The translations under genes were made by a program, and so were the position numbers. A stretch of 64,000 nucleotides of DNA from NORP240 sp038134485. Lineage in GTDB: Bacteria > Pseudomonadota > Gammaproteobacteria > Pseudomonadales > Pseudohongiellaceae. Below are positions 29,849 through 39,429 of this stretch, piece by piece. The notes under the pieces are model-generated. The model did not search any database and was not told where the DNA came from. It saw only the letters and a list, made by a program, of their open reading frames with translations. Numbering within the stretch: the first letter of the stretch is position 1; each line of letters opens with the position of its first letter. Where the stretch lies: NCBI GenBank assembly GCA_038134485.1, contig JAYPVG010000015.1, positions 1 through 64,000 on the forward strand. Direction: 5' to 3'.

Positions 29849-31087
29849 TTATTCCTTGATGCTCGCGCCTGCCAACTTCGCGATAGCGGCAAGGGTAGTC
29901 TGCGCAGCATTGAGTCCGAGTCGAAAATCCTCGTCGTCAAAGCTGGTCCAGACATCCAGCGGCGTATGCCAGGTCGGATTCCAACCGGCTCCGGTATGGG
30001 CGCCTCGCTCGTTTTCCCGCAGGCTTATCGAGGGCGTTTCGTTCATGAAAGGAGTTGAGTCAGTATTGGTCATATGGGGCCCAACGGTCGCCGGATAATC
30101 GGTGTTGTACTCGTCAGCCGCGCTCTTAAAAACGAAGGCGAGCTGCCGCGATTGTTCTACCAGCTCAGAATCCGATTGAAATTCGATATTGATATCCGCT
30201 TCCGGCCGCTGATCCATACTTACCGAGCCATCAGCACGCGGTGCCCCGTGATCCCACAGCATCATGTCATGCTGGATCATGCCCAACCAGCGGGGCTCCG
30301 GGTACTCTCCCGAACCCGGAGGCTCTTCGATTCCCTGCAAATCCTTTCTTTGCTCCACGTAAGCCCGCGATCCATTCAGTCCAGTCTCTTCGTTATTCCA
30401 CAGCGCGAAGCGAATCGTCACTTCGGTTTCTACGTCCGGCGAGCTGAAAATACGCGCCAGTTCCATAACCAGGGCGCTGCCGGACGCGTCATCATTGACC
30501 GCCTCGTTAACACCATGCCCATCCATGTGAGCGCCAATTATGTACATCTCATCTGGCCGGGAGGTCCCGACCTTGGTGCAGTAAACCTGCGAACGGGGTC
30601 CGTTGACCGGTTCTTCCCTGTTCAGTTCACGAATTCGCGCGTCCGGCTGAGCCATCAGGTCCCTGTTCACTCCGGTCGCTGCCCGATACCCAAAAATGGA
30701 AGCACCACCGGGACCACTGCCATTGCGCCCGACTGCCCCACCGGTCAAAGTGGTCAAGTCCGGCGTTTCGGCTGCAGGGGGGCGCGGTGCCCTTGGCGGG
30801 CTGGGTTCGGGGTCGTAGACGTACTCCAGGCGTTGTGTCGGACAGCCAACCGTTTCCAGATGCTGTTGAATCCAGTCCACCGCTCTTCGATTGCGTTCCG
30901 TGCCCTGACGACGATCACCAAAGCGCGTCAGTTCGCGAATGACGTCCTTGTAACTATCAAGCTCCAGGCGACTGACCAGTTCCCTCACTAGATCGTCACC
31001 TTCCTGCTGCGCCCCACTGTATGCAGGAAGGGTCAGAGCCAGGGTTAGCAGAAGAGAATTGAGCAATGGACCAGGTCGAGCTTGCAT
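29849..31087 (-). CDS. Exported M28-family zinc aminopeptidase
   Basis: About 412 residues with a signal peptide (LLNSLLLTLALTLPAYSGA). All co-catalytic zinc ligands of the M28 family can be read: His in GAHMDGHG, bridging Asp in VNDDASGS, the Glu pair in NNEETGLNGS, Asp in MIQHDMM and the final His in TWHTPLD. A proline-rich insertion (SPPRAPRPPA) sits before the catalytic domain. I set the start at the ATG at 31087 because AGGAA lies eight bases ahead. It is first in the operon with the M14 enzyme and divergent from the S9 peptidase. Predicted to release N-terminal amino acids in the periplasm. Confidence 0.9.
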   Translation of the reverse strand: MQARPGPLLNSLLLTLALTLPAYSGAQQEGDDLVRELVSRLELDSYKDVIRELTRFGDRRQGTERNRRAVDWIQQHLETVGCPTQRLEYVYDPEPSPPRAPRPPAAETPDLTTLTGGAVGRNGSGPGGASIFGYRAATGVNRDLMAQPDARIRELNREEPVNGPRSQVYCTKVGTSRPDEMYIIGAHMDGHGVNEAVNDDASGSALVMELARIFSSPDVETEVTIRFALWNNEETGLNGSRAYVEQRKDLQGIEEPPGSGEYPEPRWLGMIQHDMMLWDHGAPRADGSVSMDQRPEADINIEFQSDSELVEQSRQLAFVFKSAADEYNTDYPATVGPHMTNTDSTPFMNETPSISLRENERGAHTGAGWNPTWHTPLDVWTSFDDEDFRLGLNAAQTTLAAIAKLAGASIKE

Positions 31088-31180
31088 GGGATATTCCTCG
31101 AATCTTTTTTGCGGTATTTTAGGCCCCAGCATATGCAAAGCTGATCACGGAAGCAAAGGGATTGGGAATTATTTCCGTAA

Positions 31181-31194
31181 TGTAAACGGTTACC
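31181..31194. promoter_or_regulatory. Possible LacI-family-like operator
   Basis: TGTAAACGGTTACC has the central CG and near-symmetric arms typical of LacI-family operators and lies in the divergent promoter region of the M28 and S9 peptidase genes. No LacI-type gene is in the window, so this rests on the motif alone. Confidence 0.25.
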
Positions 31195-31306
31195 TTTCCG
31201 GATTGGCTGCTAGTGGGCGAGCATGGAACCTATGCTGAATGTAACGAACAGTTTAAGCGGATAGAGCCATGAATCTAAATTCTCACACTAATCGGAAATA
31301 ACTGGC

Positions 31307-33661
31307 ATGAAATCACCTGCAAGCCGGGCAGTCGCGGCATTGATACTGGCACTGACTGGCTGTAATCCCGCCATGGAAACCAGTGTCGACCAATTGACGG
31401 CGGAATCAATTACGGTTGAGGACTACCAGCGTGCCGAACGATTCCTGGGAGACCACACTGCCGAACTGGTTTACGACACGGTGCTGACCCACTATTGGCA
31501 GTATGATGACCGACTGGTCTACAGAAAACGCACAGCCGCAGGACTTCAATACATTCTCGTAGATCCGCAAACGCAGAGCAGAAGCCAGCTTTTTGACCTC
31601 GAGCGGCTGACCACAGGTCTGGCCGAATTCAGCGAGGAGGAACTGCTTGCCAGTGAGCTTCAGATCGGCGGGATTGAATTTGCAGATTCCCCACAACTCG
31701 TCGAATTCACGCACAAAGGCTCGAATTTTCGCCTCGACCTGAACAGCTACAGCCTGCAGAAGATTGAGGAATCTGAATTCGATGAGTTTCTTTCTCCCGA
31801 CGGCAGTAAGGCGGCATACATAGACACTCACAACCTGTGGGTGCGGGATACCGGCACGAACCAACTGACCCAGCTGACTTTCGACGGCATAGAAAATTAC
31901 GGCTATGCGACCAATAATGCCGGCTGGCTGCGGCGAGACGGACCAGTGCTGCTGTGGTCGCCAGACTCTAGCAAAATCGCAACATTTCGCCATGACGCCA
32001 GAAACGTTGGAGAAATGTATCTCTATTCCACCAGGGTTGGTCATCCGGAACTCGAATCGTGGAAATACCCGCTTCCGGGTGATGACCATATTTTTATGAT
32101 TGAGCGAGTGGTCATTCATCTGCAAGAAAATCCGCGACTCGTGCGATTAAATATGCCACCTGACCCTCATCGCTCAACAACCAGTGACCACGTTGCCGGA
32201 CAGGGTGGCGTATTTCTGGATGTGGAATGGAGTGAGGACAGCTCACAACTGGCCTTTGTCTCCTCAAGCCGTGATCACAAAGTGGCAACTCTGCGAATTG
32301 CCGATCCAAATACTGGCGCGGTAAGGGATGTTTATACCGAAACCGCCGAGACCTATTACGAGTCGGGAACCCGCTCCGCCAACTGGAGGGTTCTACAAAG
32401 AAGGGAGGAATTTCTCTGGTTTTCCGAGCGAGATAACTGGGGCCATTTGTATCTTCATGATCTGAAAACCGGCACCCAAAAACGACAGCTGACAAGTGGT
32501 AACTGGGCGATACTGGAAGTACTCAAAGTGGATACTGAGAACGCGCAGGTCTACTTTATTGGCTCCAATCGGGAACCGGGAGACCCGTACTTTCATTACC
32601 TGTATCGGGTAAATTTCGATGGCAGCGAACTGGTCAATCTCACCCCGGAACCTGCTCACCACGCGATTAGCTGGTCTACTGCCGAGAACTATTTCATCGA
32701 TACCTGGTCGACTCCGGTGCAGCCGCCCAGGACAGTACTAAGGGATAAATCCGGCGCTACTGTCATGGAACTGGAAACCGCCGATATCAGCGCTCTGGAG
32801 TCCAGCGGTTGGGTGCCTCCGATCCCGTTCATCGTAAAGGCCAGAGATCAGCAAACCGATCTCTACGGACTGATGTATCAGCCGTCCGAATTGGATGAAT
32901 CTGGGTCTTATCCAATCCTCAACTACCTGTATCCTGGCCCGCAGGCAGGCAGCGTCGGTACCCGGGCGTTCCTGTCTGCGCGCATGGACAAACAAGCCCT
33001 GGCAGAACTGGGCTTTATCGTAGTCGAAGTCGATGCGATGGGGACACCAGGCCGCTCTAAGGCTTTTCATGACGCTTACTACGGCGACATGGGCGACAAT
33101 GGGCTGCCAGACCAGATTACTGCCATCAGGCAATTGGCTGAACGTTATTCCTGGATGAATCTGGATCAAGTCGGTATCTGGGGTCATTCCGGCGGAGGTT
33201 TTGCCTCCACTGCAGGCATTTTGCGTTATCCCGATTTTTACAAAGTTGCCGTGTCCAGTTCCGGCAATCATGACAACCGTAATTACGAAGACGACTGGGG
33301 CGAAAAGTGGCAGGGGCTTCTGGAGGTGTTTCCGGAAAGCAACCCAACCGACGGAGATGAAGCGCCAGCTGTCACTAATTATGACAATCAGGCCAATCAG
33401 TTGTTAGCCGACAGGCTCAAGGGGAAATTACTGCTCGCCCACGGCATGATGGATAGCAATGTTCATCCTTCGAGCACATTACTTGTTGTGGAGGCATTGA
33501 TCGAAGCGGAAAAAGACTTCGACCTGCTGCTGGTTCCGGACGGTGGTCACGGCATAGGAAATAGCCGCTACTTCATGAAACGTCGCTGGGACTATTTCGT
33601 CGAACACCTGAAGAATGTGGCTCCGCCGGAGAGCTTTACGTTCTCGGACAAGATAGACTGA
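31307..33661 (+). CDS. S9 family dipeptidyl peptidase IV-like lipoprotein
   Basis: 784 residues. A lipoprotein signal (AVAALILALTGC) predicts anchoring to a membrane. Residues 40-500 are a beta-propeller (DPPIV N-terminal domain) and 510-784 an alpha/beta hydrolase. The catalytic Ser is in GIWGHSGGGFA, Asp in AHGMMDSNVH and His in VPDGGHGIG. The family cuts Xaa-Pro or Xaa-Ala dipeptides from peptide N-termini. It is divergent from the M28-M14 operon, so three complementary exopeptidases are encoded side by side. A strong bidirectional terminator follows. Confidence 0.9.
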   Translation: MKSPASRAVAALILALTGCNPAMETSVDQLTAESITVEDYQRAERFLGDHTAELVYDTVLTHYWQYDDRLVYRKRTAAGLQYILVDPQTQSRSQLFDLERLTTGLAEFSEEELLASELQIGGIEFADSPQLVEFTHKGSNFRLDLNSYSLQKIEESEFDEFLSPDGSKAAYIDTHNLWVRDTGTNQLTQLTFDGIENYGYATNNAGWLRRDGPVLLWSPDSSKIATFRHDARNVGEMYLYSTRVGHPELESWKYPLPGDDHIFMIERVVIHLQENPRLVRLNMPPDPHRSTTSDHVAGQGGVFLDVEWSEDSSQLAFVSSSRDHKVATLRIADPNTGAVRDVYTETAETYYESGTRSANWRVLQRREEFLWFSERDNWGHLYLHDLKTGTQKRQLTSGNWAILEVLKVDTENAQVYFIGSNREPGDPYFHYLYRVNFDGSELVNLTPEPAHHAISWSTAENYFIDTWSTPVQPPRTVLRDKSGATVMELETADISALESSGWVPPIPFIVKARDQQTDLYGLMYQPSELDESGSYPILNYLYPGPQAGSVGTRAFLSARMDKQALAELGFIVVEVDAMGTPGRSKAFHDAYYGDMGDNGLPDQITAIRQLAERYSWMNLDQVGIWGHSGGGFASTAGILRYPDFYKVAVSSSGNHDNRNYEDDWGEKWQGLLEVFPESNPTDGDEAPAVTNYDNQANQLLADRLKGKLLLAHGMMDSNVHPSSTLLVVEALIEAEKDFDLLLVPDGGHGIGNSRYFMKRRWDYFVEHLKNVAPPESFTFSDKID

Positions 33662-33734
33662 TACGGTAACGAGCGTAAAGGGCGGGTCACTCAGCTGGAC
33701 AGCCAAACCCCCTTCACCTATTCCGCGCGCAATA

Positions 33735-33765
33735 AAAACCCGGGCAGGATACCTGCCCGGGTTTT
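33735..33765. terminator. Bidirectional rho-independent terminator
   Basis: AAAA-CCCGGGCAGG, loop ATA, CCTGCCCGGG-TTTT: a perfect 14-base-pair stem including the A/T arms. It sits between the convergent S9 peptidase (stop 33661) and the NHL protein (stop 33796) and can stop transcription from both sides. Confidence 0.9.
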
Positions 33766-33795
33766 CATTAATCCGCCGTGCCTTGTGTGCCCGGG

Positions 33796-34860
33796 TTACT
33801 TCACCGGTCTTACATAGCGTTTGATGCCGCCAACAGGGCCGACTTCAGCGCCGAAAATATTTCCGTGTTTATCCGCTACCACGCCTTCTGCGGTGCAAGT
33901 GCCACGGCAGTCTGGCTGCGGATCGGGAATCAGAAATTCGACTTCACCGGTTATCGCGCTGCCGATACGGATACCACGAGTCCAGGCGCCATGATCAGGA
34001 TTTACAGAACCAGATTCCGAATCGGCGGCATACAGGACGTCGTGCTCATCAATGAAGATGCCGCTATTGCGACTGAACTGGTACCACACATCCAGAAAAT
34101 TGCCATCCTGATCGAATATCTGAACACGGTTATTGCCGCGATCAGCAACAAACAGGCGGCCCCTTGAATCCATCGCCAGACCGTGGGGTTGGCGGAAGTT
34201 ACCCGGCTCTTCACCCCAGGTGCCCCACTTCTTGATCAGGTTACCCTCGGGATCGTATTTGTACATCGCGTTGGGTGTGCCTTCTGCACTGGAGTGACCC
34301 TCACCGATAAAAATCGAACCGTCCGGGGCAACCAGCACGTCGTTGGGAGTATAGCAGCACTCGCCGTTACTCCCGCCGCCCTTCACGCCAATCGTCATGA
34401 GATGAACTCCGGTGGGGCTGAACTTGTGCACCTGGTGACCGTAGGACTCGCCGCTATAGTCGCGCATCATGTCAGTGCCCCGGGCATCAGCAACCCAGAC
34501 GTTACCCCATGGATCGACTTCGATACCGTGAGGCCAGGTGATATAGCCAGCGCCGAAACTGCGAACCAGGTTGCCGTCCTTGTCGAACAGCATAATCATA
34601 TTCACGTCCGGGTTCTCGATACAGGCATTGGCATTGCCAGCACAACGCTCGGCGACCCAAATACTCTCTCCGTCCAGATCGATTTCTACTGTGCTGGATG
34701 ACCCCCACTCGCGACCGGCGGGCAACTTGAAGAAACCGGATTGGGTGACATAGGGGTTCGGCAGGTCATTAACCGGCGCCATCTCAGTCTGGGCAAATAC
34801 CAGAAGAGGCGCCATGCTCAATGCCAGGCACATTGACTTCAGGATTTTAAGGTTATTCAT
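33796..34860 (-). CDS. Exported NHL-repeat protein, peptidylglycine alpha-amidating lyase (PAL)-like
   Basis: About 354 residues with a signal peptide (CLALSMAPLLVFA). Six-bladed NHL propeller: repeats such as WPHGIEVDPWGNVWVADARG and PHGLAMDSRGRLFVADRGNN are the usual NHL pattern. HG pairs and Asp residues in the blades resemble the metal sites of PAL, which cleaves peptidyl-alpha-hydroxyglycine. Start at ATG 34860, preceded by GAGAG. The gene ends against the shared terminator, and the peptidase genes beyond it suggest peptide metabolism, but a scaffold or lactonase role is equally possible. Confidence 0.75.
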   Translation of the reverse strand: MNNLKILKSMCLALSMAPLLVFAQTEMAPVNDLPNPYVTQSGFFKLPAGREWGSSSTVEIDLDGESIWVAERCAGNANACIENPDVNMIMLFDKDGNLVRSFGAGYITWPHGIEVDPWGNVWVADARGTDMMRDYSGESYGHQVHKFSPTGVHLMTIGVKGGGSNGECCYTPNDVLVAPDGSIFIGEGHSSAEGTPNAMYKYDPEGNLIKKWGTWGEEPGNFRQPHGLAMDSRGRLFVADRGNNRVQIFDQDGNFLDVWYQFSRNSGIFIDEHDVLYAADSESGSVNPDHGAWTRGIRIGSAITGEVEFLIPDPQPDCRGTCTAEGVVADKHGNIFGAEVGPVGGIKRYVRPVK

Positions 34861-35066
34861 GTTGTAACTCTCATTGTGGGAAAACAGGCAGTCTAGCATA
34901 AATCACAGGGTTGACCATTTCAAACAGGGCCGCGCGGGTATCTCGCCAGCCCTGAATGCGCGCATAATCGGGTGCCATCGTCCCTATCCTGCAATCTAAA
35001 TTCTCTAATGGTCGTATACCTGTGCAATGTGGCAATTTTCTCTCCATCCATCGGAGGGTCGCGAGT

Positions 35067-35456
35067 ATGAATAGAAACCCTTCGGGCAGGCTGTTACCGA
35101 GTCTGGCGCTGATCTTTTTCTCCATAGCCGCCAATGCGGAGACCTTTCTGTGCAAAGAAACTGCAAGCGTCGCGATAGATCAGTTCGGGACATCCAGTTC
35201 CGCTGATCAGCCTGATCACTTTGAACCCCAGGACTGGGTGGTTGATACAGAAAAGGGATGGCGGCGCGCAGATGTCCCCCACTTCAGCGGCTCATGCCTG
35301 TCGAACAAAGGCTACGTCGTTTGCCGTGAAAACAACATCGTGTTCGGTGAGGCGTCGCTATCCATTCATCCTGATGGTGCAAACTTTATCCTCGTCTACA
35401 TCGATTACGGACTGGATGCTCTGGCATTCGTTGGCAAATGCCAACAGGACTCTTAG
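35067..35456 (+). CDS. Small exported protein of unknown function
   Basis: About 129 residues. A clear signal peptide (GRLLPSLALIFFSIAANA) is followed by a mature part with four Cys (FLCKE, GSCLS, YVVCRE, GKCQQ), probably two disulfides. GGAGGG eight bases before the ATG at 35067 favours this start over one 45 bases upstream. No family is recognised. It is a lone gene between two leftward genes. Confidence 0.65.
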   Translation: MNRNPSGRLLPSLALIFFSIAANAETFLCKETASVAIDQFGTSSSADQPDHFEPQDWVVDTEKGWRRADVPHFSGSCLSNKGYVVCRENNIVFGEASLSIHPDGANFILVYIDYGLDALAFVGKCQQDS

Positions 35457-35505
35457 GGTAATCAACCGCCCGGTTTCTCAATTGATCCGATACGCGGGGA
35501 CCGAC

Positions 35506-37227
35506 CTACGCCTGAGGCTGACTGAGGTTTTCCAGCAACAATTGCACCTGCAGCTGGAGTTCTGAAAGCCACTGGGGATTCAGCTTAACTTTTTGAAGGG
35601 TATCCATTACGCCCTCGAATTCTTGCCGGTTGGTCAGATCGGGTTGCGCGTAGTATGCCAGCGCCTGTTGCTCAGCGCGTGCAAGCAGGGACAGAGTCTT
35701 TTCATCAGCATTGACAGACATCAGTCGCAGCAAGTCCTGCAGATTCGCCCTGGCGCTGCGGAGCACTGCCTGACCGCGCAGGAAGTCGGCGATAGCGAGT
35801 TCATATTCCTCCGCCGATTGCTGCCATTCCCGGGCTTTCTCCAGCAACTCTTCTCGCTGTTTCGGTTCAAGGTTTGCCGGCGGATGCGATAGCGCACGAG
35901 CGTGGCGCAGCATCTCGATGTGCTCATATTGCAGAAAGTCGTAATGCGCGACCTCTCCGGATCGGATACGTTGCATCTCGGCTGCGATGTGCTCTGGCCC
36001 TGCCGCCACCATTGTCAGTGCTGCCGAATACTCCTGTTGATGCTGCACAGAAATCGCTTCCGGATCCGGCACACTGATCCGGGCCAATTCGCCGTCGCCA
36101 GTCGTCCCAGACAATTTCGGTCCAAGGCTACAGTCCATGGTGATCGAATAGGTTCCGCTGGCAGAACAGTCCCCCAGCAAACTTTGCCTGTCACCCAGAG
36201 CCCTGAGAAACGCAACGATATCGTCGATATCACCGTTATCGAGCAGCCTGCCGGACTGAAAACGTGCCATTCGATCCACCGCCTGCTGCAGCGAAGTCAC
36301 GCTCCCGTCATGCAGCCACGGTCCGGTTACCGCCACATTGTGCAGAGTCGGCACTTTGAATACATGGAGGTCCTGCGCGCGACCGGTCCGCCCGTACAGG
36401 CCCAGATCAGCGTCATCCGCCAGCAGGTCACTGCCATACCACGGTTCCGCGAGGCCGAGTTGCTGATAGGAATTGCCCCCCAGGTTGACACCGTTGTGGC
36501 AGGCGGCGCAGCCGACCTCGATGAAGCGCTGCTGACCCCTGCGGGCCCTGGGGTTCAGTGGTTGCTGGTCTTGCGGCTGGAATTGACTCAGGAACGGCGA
36601 GGCCAGCCCGGTAAAATTCATCGTCTCATAGTAGGCGATCGCGTCACCCAGATTTGCAGCAGTGATTCCATCCGAATAGACACGATTGAACGCATTGACG
36701 TAGTCAGGAATTCCTTTGAGCACCGCCAGAACGCCTTCAAGATCATGATCGAATTCCAGCGGATTTTCGATCGGACCCACCACCTGGTCCTGCAGCGTCA
36801 GCGCGCGGCCATCCCAGAATTGTCGGAAATTCAGCGCGGCATTGAAGATGGTGGGCGCATTCAATATACCTTGGGCACCGCCCACCCCGGTTGAAACCGG
36901 ACGATGATCGACTCCCCCCATCATATCGATATGGCAGGAAACACAAGCCACCGAGCCATCGCGGGACAATCGCGCTTCGCGGAACAGGTCGAAGCCCAGC
37001 TGCAGCTTTCCTTCGTCCAATGACCCGGAACGCACATCGGGGATAGCACGGAACACGTCGTTGGCAGAAGGGTGATCGATATCACCGCGGATCAGGGAGG
37101 GCTCACCCCTGGCGCTTGAAAAGGCCAGCCAGGCATTCTCGATAGCCCCCTGGGATTCCGGTCCGGCGCTGCTGCTCAAGGGCTGCAGCGCGCCGACCAG
37201 TAAGATCAAAATGCAACTTTTCTTCAC
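35506..37227 (-). CDS. Periplasmic di-haem cytochrome c peroxidase/MauG-like protein with C-terminal extension
   Basis: About 573 residues with a signal peptide (CILILLVGALQPLSSSA). Two haem-attachment motifs, CVSCH and CAACH, about 145 residues apart, and the blocks FWDGRALTLQDQ and VPTLHNVAVTGPWLHDGSV identify the bacterial di-haem peroxidase/MauG family. The last 200 residues are an extra, mostly helical, Glu/Gln-rich domain not found in the classic peroxidase. I take the GTG at 37227 as start (MKKSCILILL gives a normal signal n-region); a TTG 15 bases upstream is possible. It may reduce H2O2 or oxidise a partner protein. Confidence 0.85.
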   Translation of the reverse strand: MKKSCILILLVGALQPLSSSAGPESQGAIENAWLAFSSARGEPSLIRGDIDHPSANDVFRAIPDVRSGSLDEGKLQLGFDLFREARLSRDGSVACVSCHIDMMGGVDHRPVSTGVGGAQGILNAPTIFNAALNFRQFWDGRALTLQDQVVGPIENPLEFDHDLEGVLAVLKGIPDYVNAFNRVYSDGITAANLGDAIAYYETMNFTGLASPFLSQFQPQDQQPLNPRARRGQQRFIEVGCAACHNGVNLGGNSYQQLGLAEPWYGSDLLADDADLGLYGRTGRAQDLHVFKVPTLHNVAVTGPWLHDGSVTSLQQAVDRMARFQSGRLLDNGDIDDIVAFLRALGDRQSLLGDCSASGTYSITMDCSLGPKLSGTTGDGELARISVPDPEAISVQHQQEYSAALTMVAAGPEHIAAEMQRIRSGEVAHYDFLQYEHIEMLRHARALSHPPANLEPKQREELLEKAREWQQSAEEYELAIADFLRGQAVLRSARANLQDLLRLMSVNADEKTLSLLARAEQQALAYYAQPDLTNRQEFEGVMDTLQKVKLNPQWLSELQLQVQLLLENLSQPQA

Positions 37228-37410
37228 ATTCAAGTTCCGCAAGACTCAAGCCGGCAATAATAACGTAAAAAAGATAGCGCTAAAAAGATAAAGCAATTAC
37301 CCGGTTGGACAGATCGCCCGACCATGCAACATAGCAGCGCGGGCAATGGCGATTTCGTGCTAGCATACCTGCGAGTCAGGCCAATTACATTGCCCCGCCA
37401 GGAAAACCCC

Positions 37411-38412
37411 ATGAAACAGTTTTTCCCGCAAATATCGCCCCTGGCCCTGTTACTCGTGCTGCTGGGAATCACATGTGGCAGTGCTAGTACTCTGGCACAA
37501 GACTCCCAAACGCCGGATGTGAGCAGCCCAGTACCGGACTTGCAGGGAACCTATAGCATTGCAACAGTGACCATGCTGGAACGTGGCGACCAATTCGGAG
37601 GTCAGCTCATAATCACGGAAGAGGAAGCCGCGCGAGTCGGGCAAACCGGCGAAACTTATCTGGACACCCTGCTCGAGACCACCGGAGGGGCAGAAGCCGC
37701 GGTCGGCGGCTACAACACCTTCTGGATGGATCCCGGGGAACAAATGGCCAGGATCAATGGCGAGATTCGCACCTCGATAATTGTGGAACCCGAAAATGGT
37801 CGTCTGCCGTGGCGTGAGGGAGCGCTGCAGGCAATATTTGGCGCTGGAGCCGGCATGGGCTCTTATGACGGCCCGGAAGTGCGTCCCATGGCAGAGCGCT
37901 GCCTGGTAGGCTTCGGTTCCACCGGCGGTCCTCCCATGTTGCCCGTGCTGTACAACAACCTCAAACAGATCGTGCAGACCAGAGACTACGTCATGATAAT
38001 GGCGGAGATGAACCACGATGCGCGAATTATCCGGTTGCGCGACAGCGAACACTCCGATCTCCCCAAATGGCTTGGCGACTCAATCGGCTATTACGAGGGG
38101 GATACGCTCGTCGTTGAGACTACTAATTTTCACCCGCAACAGGGATTTCGTGGCGCGCTGCGACATTTCCTGTATCTGTCGCAGAGTGCGCGCGTCACCG
38201 AGCGCTTCCGTCGACTGGACGACAGTACACTGCTATATCGATTCACTGTCGACGACCCCGAGGTTTACTCGACCCCCTGGTCTGGTGAAATGCCCATGAA
38301 CGCAGTCGACGACCAAATTTATGAATATGCCTGCCACGAGGGTAACTATGCGCTCTCGGGCATTCTTGCTGGCGCGCGCAAGCAGGAAGTGGAAGCAGAA
38401 CTTAAGGAATAA
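37411..38412 (+). CDS. Conserved-looking exported protein of unknown function
   Basis: 333 residues with a signal peptide (LALLLVLLGITCGSASTLA). The C-terminal half has WLGDSIGYYEGDTLVVETTN, then RVTERFRRLDDSTLLYRFTV, and ends with IYEYACHEGNY. This arrangement looks like a lipocalin-like beta-sandwich of the type found in many environmental bacteria, but I cannot name a function. The ATG at 37411 follows AGGA. The NYN gene starts 10 bases after its stop, so the two may be co-transcribed. Confidence 0.65.
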   Translation: MKQFFPQISPLALLLVLLGITCGSASTLAQDSQTPDVSSPVPDLQGTYSIATVTMLERGDQFGGQLIITEEEAARVGQTGETYLDTLLETTGGAEAAVGGYNTFWMDPGEQMARINGEIRTSIIVEPENGRLPWREGALQAIFGAGAGMGSYDGPEVRPMAERCLVGFGSTGGPPMLPVLYNNLKQIVQTRDYVMIMAEMNHDARIIRLRDSEHSDLPKWLGDSIGYYEGDTLVVETTNFHPQQGFRGALRHFLYLSQSARVTERFRRLDDSTLLYRFTVDDPEVYSTPWSGEMPMNAVDDQIYEYACHEGNYALSGILAGARKQEVEAELKE

Positions 38413-38422
38413 AGTCTCTCTT

Positions 38423-39127
38423 ATGGATGAAATAAAACAAAAGATCGCGCTTTTTATCGATGCCGACAACGCACCCGCAGGAAAATTCGACGATGTCCTC
38501 AGCGAGGTTGCCAAGTATGGTGTAGTGACTATTCGCAAGGCATATGGCAACTGGAAATCTCCAACATTGAAGAAATGGGAAGACCTGCTGCACGAATACT
38601 CGATTCAGCCAGTCCAGCAGTATGACCTTACCCGGGGCAAAAACGCCTCGGATATTGCGCTCGTTATCGACGCCATGGACGTCATGTACACCAAGAATAT
38701 CGATGTCATGTGCTTCGTGTCATCGGACTGCGACTTCACCCCGCTGGTCACCCGGGTACTCGCAGAAGGCAAGGTGGTCCTGGGATTTGGCGAGCGCAAG
38801 ACCCCTGCGCCATTCGTCAATGCCTGCTCCAAGTTCCTCTACCTCGACGAGGAAAAGAAAGCTGCCCGGGTAAGCACAACACCAAAAAGCATCAAGTCCG
38901 ACGCCAAGCTGATCAACCTCCTCAGGGCCGCAATTGAAGCCAACGAAGATGACGAAGGTTGGGCTGCCCTGGGGCCGGTGGGCGCACATATATCAAACAA
39001 GTCATCGTTTGACAGCCGGAATTACGGCTTCAGAAACCTTAGCAGCCTGTTCAAAGCTATCGACCTTTTCGAGGTAAAACGAGGCTCGGGAAATTCTTAC
39101 CAGGTAAGAGATGCCCGCAGAAAATAA
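38423..39127 (+). CDS. NYN-domain ribonuclease-like protein with C-terminal OST-HTH/LOTUS domain
   Basis: 234 residues. The NYN (PIN-like) domain shows its acidic residues in ALFIDADNAP, GKNASDIALVIDAMD and VSSDCDFTPLV. After a linker, residues 165-230 (LINLLRAAIEANEDDEGWAA through FRNLSSLFKAIDLFEVKR) match the LOTUS/OST-HTH fold that binds RNA. This NYN-LOTUS pair is the LabA-like arrangement thought to act on RNA, but no bacterial substrate is certain. Start at ATG 38423 rather than 102 bases upstream because the longer version overlaps the preceding gene. It is followed by two small genes in the same direction. Confidence 0.85.
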   Translation: MDEIKQKIALFIDADNAPAGKFDDVLSEVAKYGVVTIRKAYGNWKSPTLKKWEDLLHEYSIQPVQQYDLTRGKNASDIALVIDAMDVMYTKNIDVMCFVSSDCDFTPLVTRVLAEGKVVLGFGERKTPAPFVNACSKFLYLDEEKKAARVSTTPKSIKSDAKLINLLRAAIEANEDDEGWAALGPVGAHISNKSSFDSRNYGFRNLSSLFKAIDLFEVKRGSGNSYQVRDARRK

Positions 39128-39168
39128 TGACTTGTCTTTCTTTACAATATATTCAACGCCGATGAGAG

Positions 39169-39360
39169 ATGCTTGAAACCAGGGAACACACCATAAGCTG
39201 TCCGTACTGCGGCGAATGGATCGAAGTGGTAATCGATTACTCCGTTTCACAGCAAGACTACATCGAGGACTGTCAGGTTTGCTGCTGCCCGATCGAATTT
39301 GAGGTTACTGTGGATCCCTTTGGCCAGGCTAGCGTGTCGGTACACAGTGGCAATGAATAG
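39169..39360 (+). CDS. CPXCG-motif small zinc-ribbon protein
   Basis: 63 residues with CPYCGE near the start and a second group CQVCCC, forming a four-Cys zinc ribbon. These small proteins are widespread in gammaproteobacteria and have no assigned role. It lies 41 bases behind the NYN-LOTUS gene, probably in the same transcript. Confidence 0.85.
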   Translation: MLETREHTISCPYCGEWIEVVIDYSVSQQDYIEDCQVCCCPIEFEVTVDPFGQASVSVHSGNE

Positions 39361-39429
39361 GGTTTCTTGCAGCGGCACACCCGCATCGCCCGATCGTCCG
39401 CGTGATCATTCACGCTAAGTGACGCAGCA

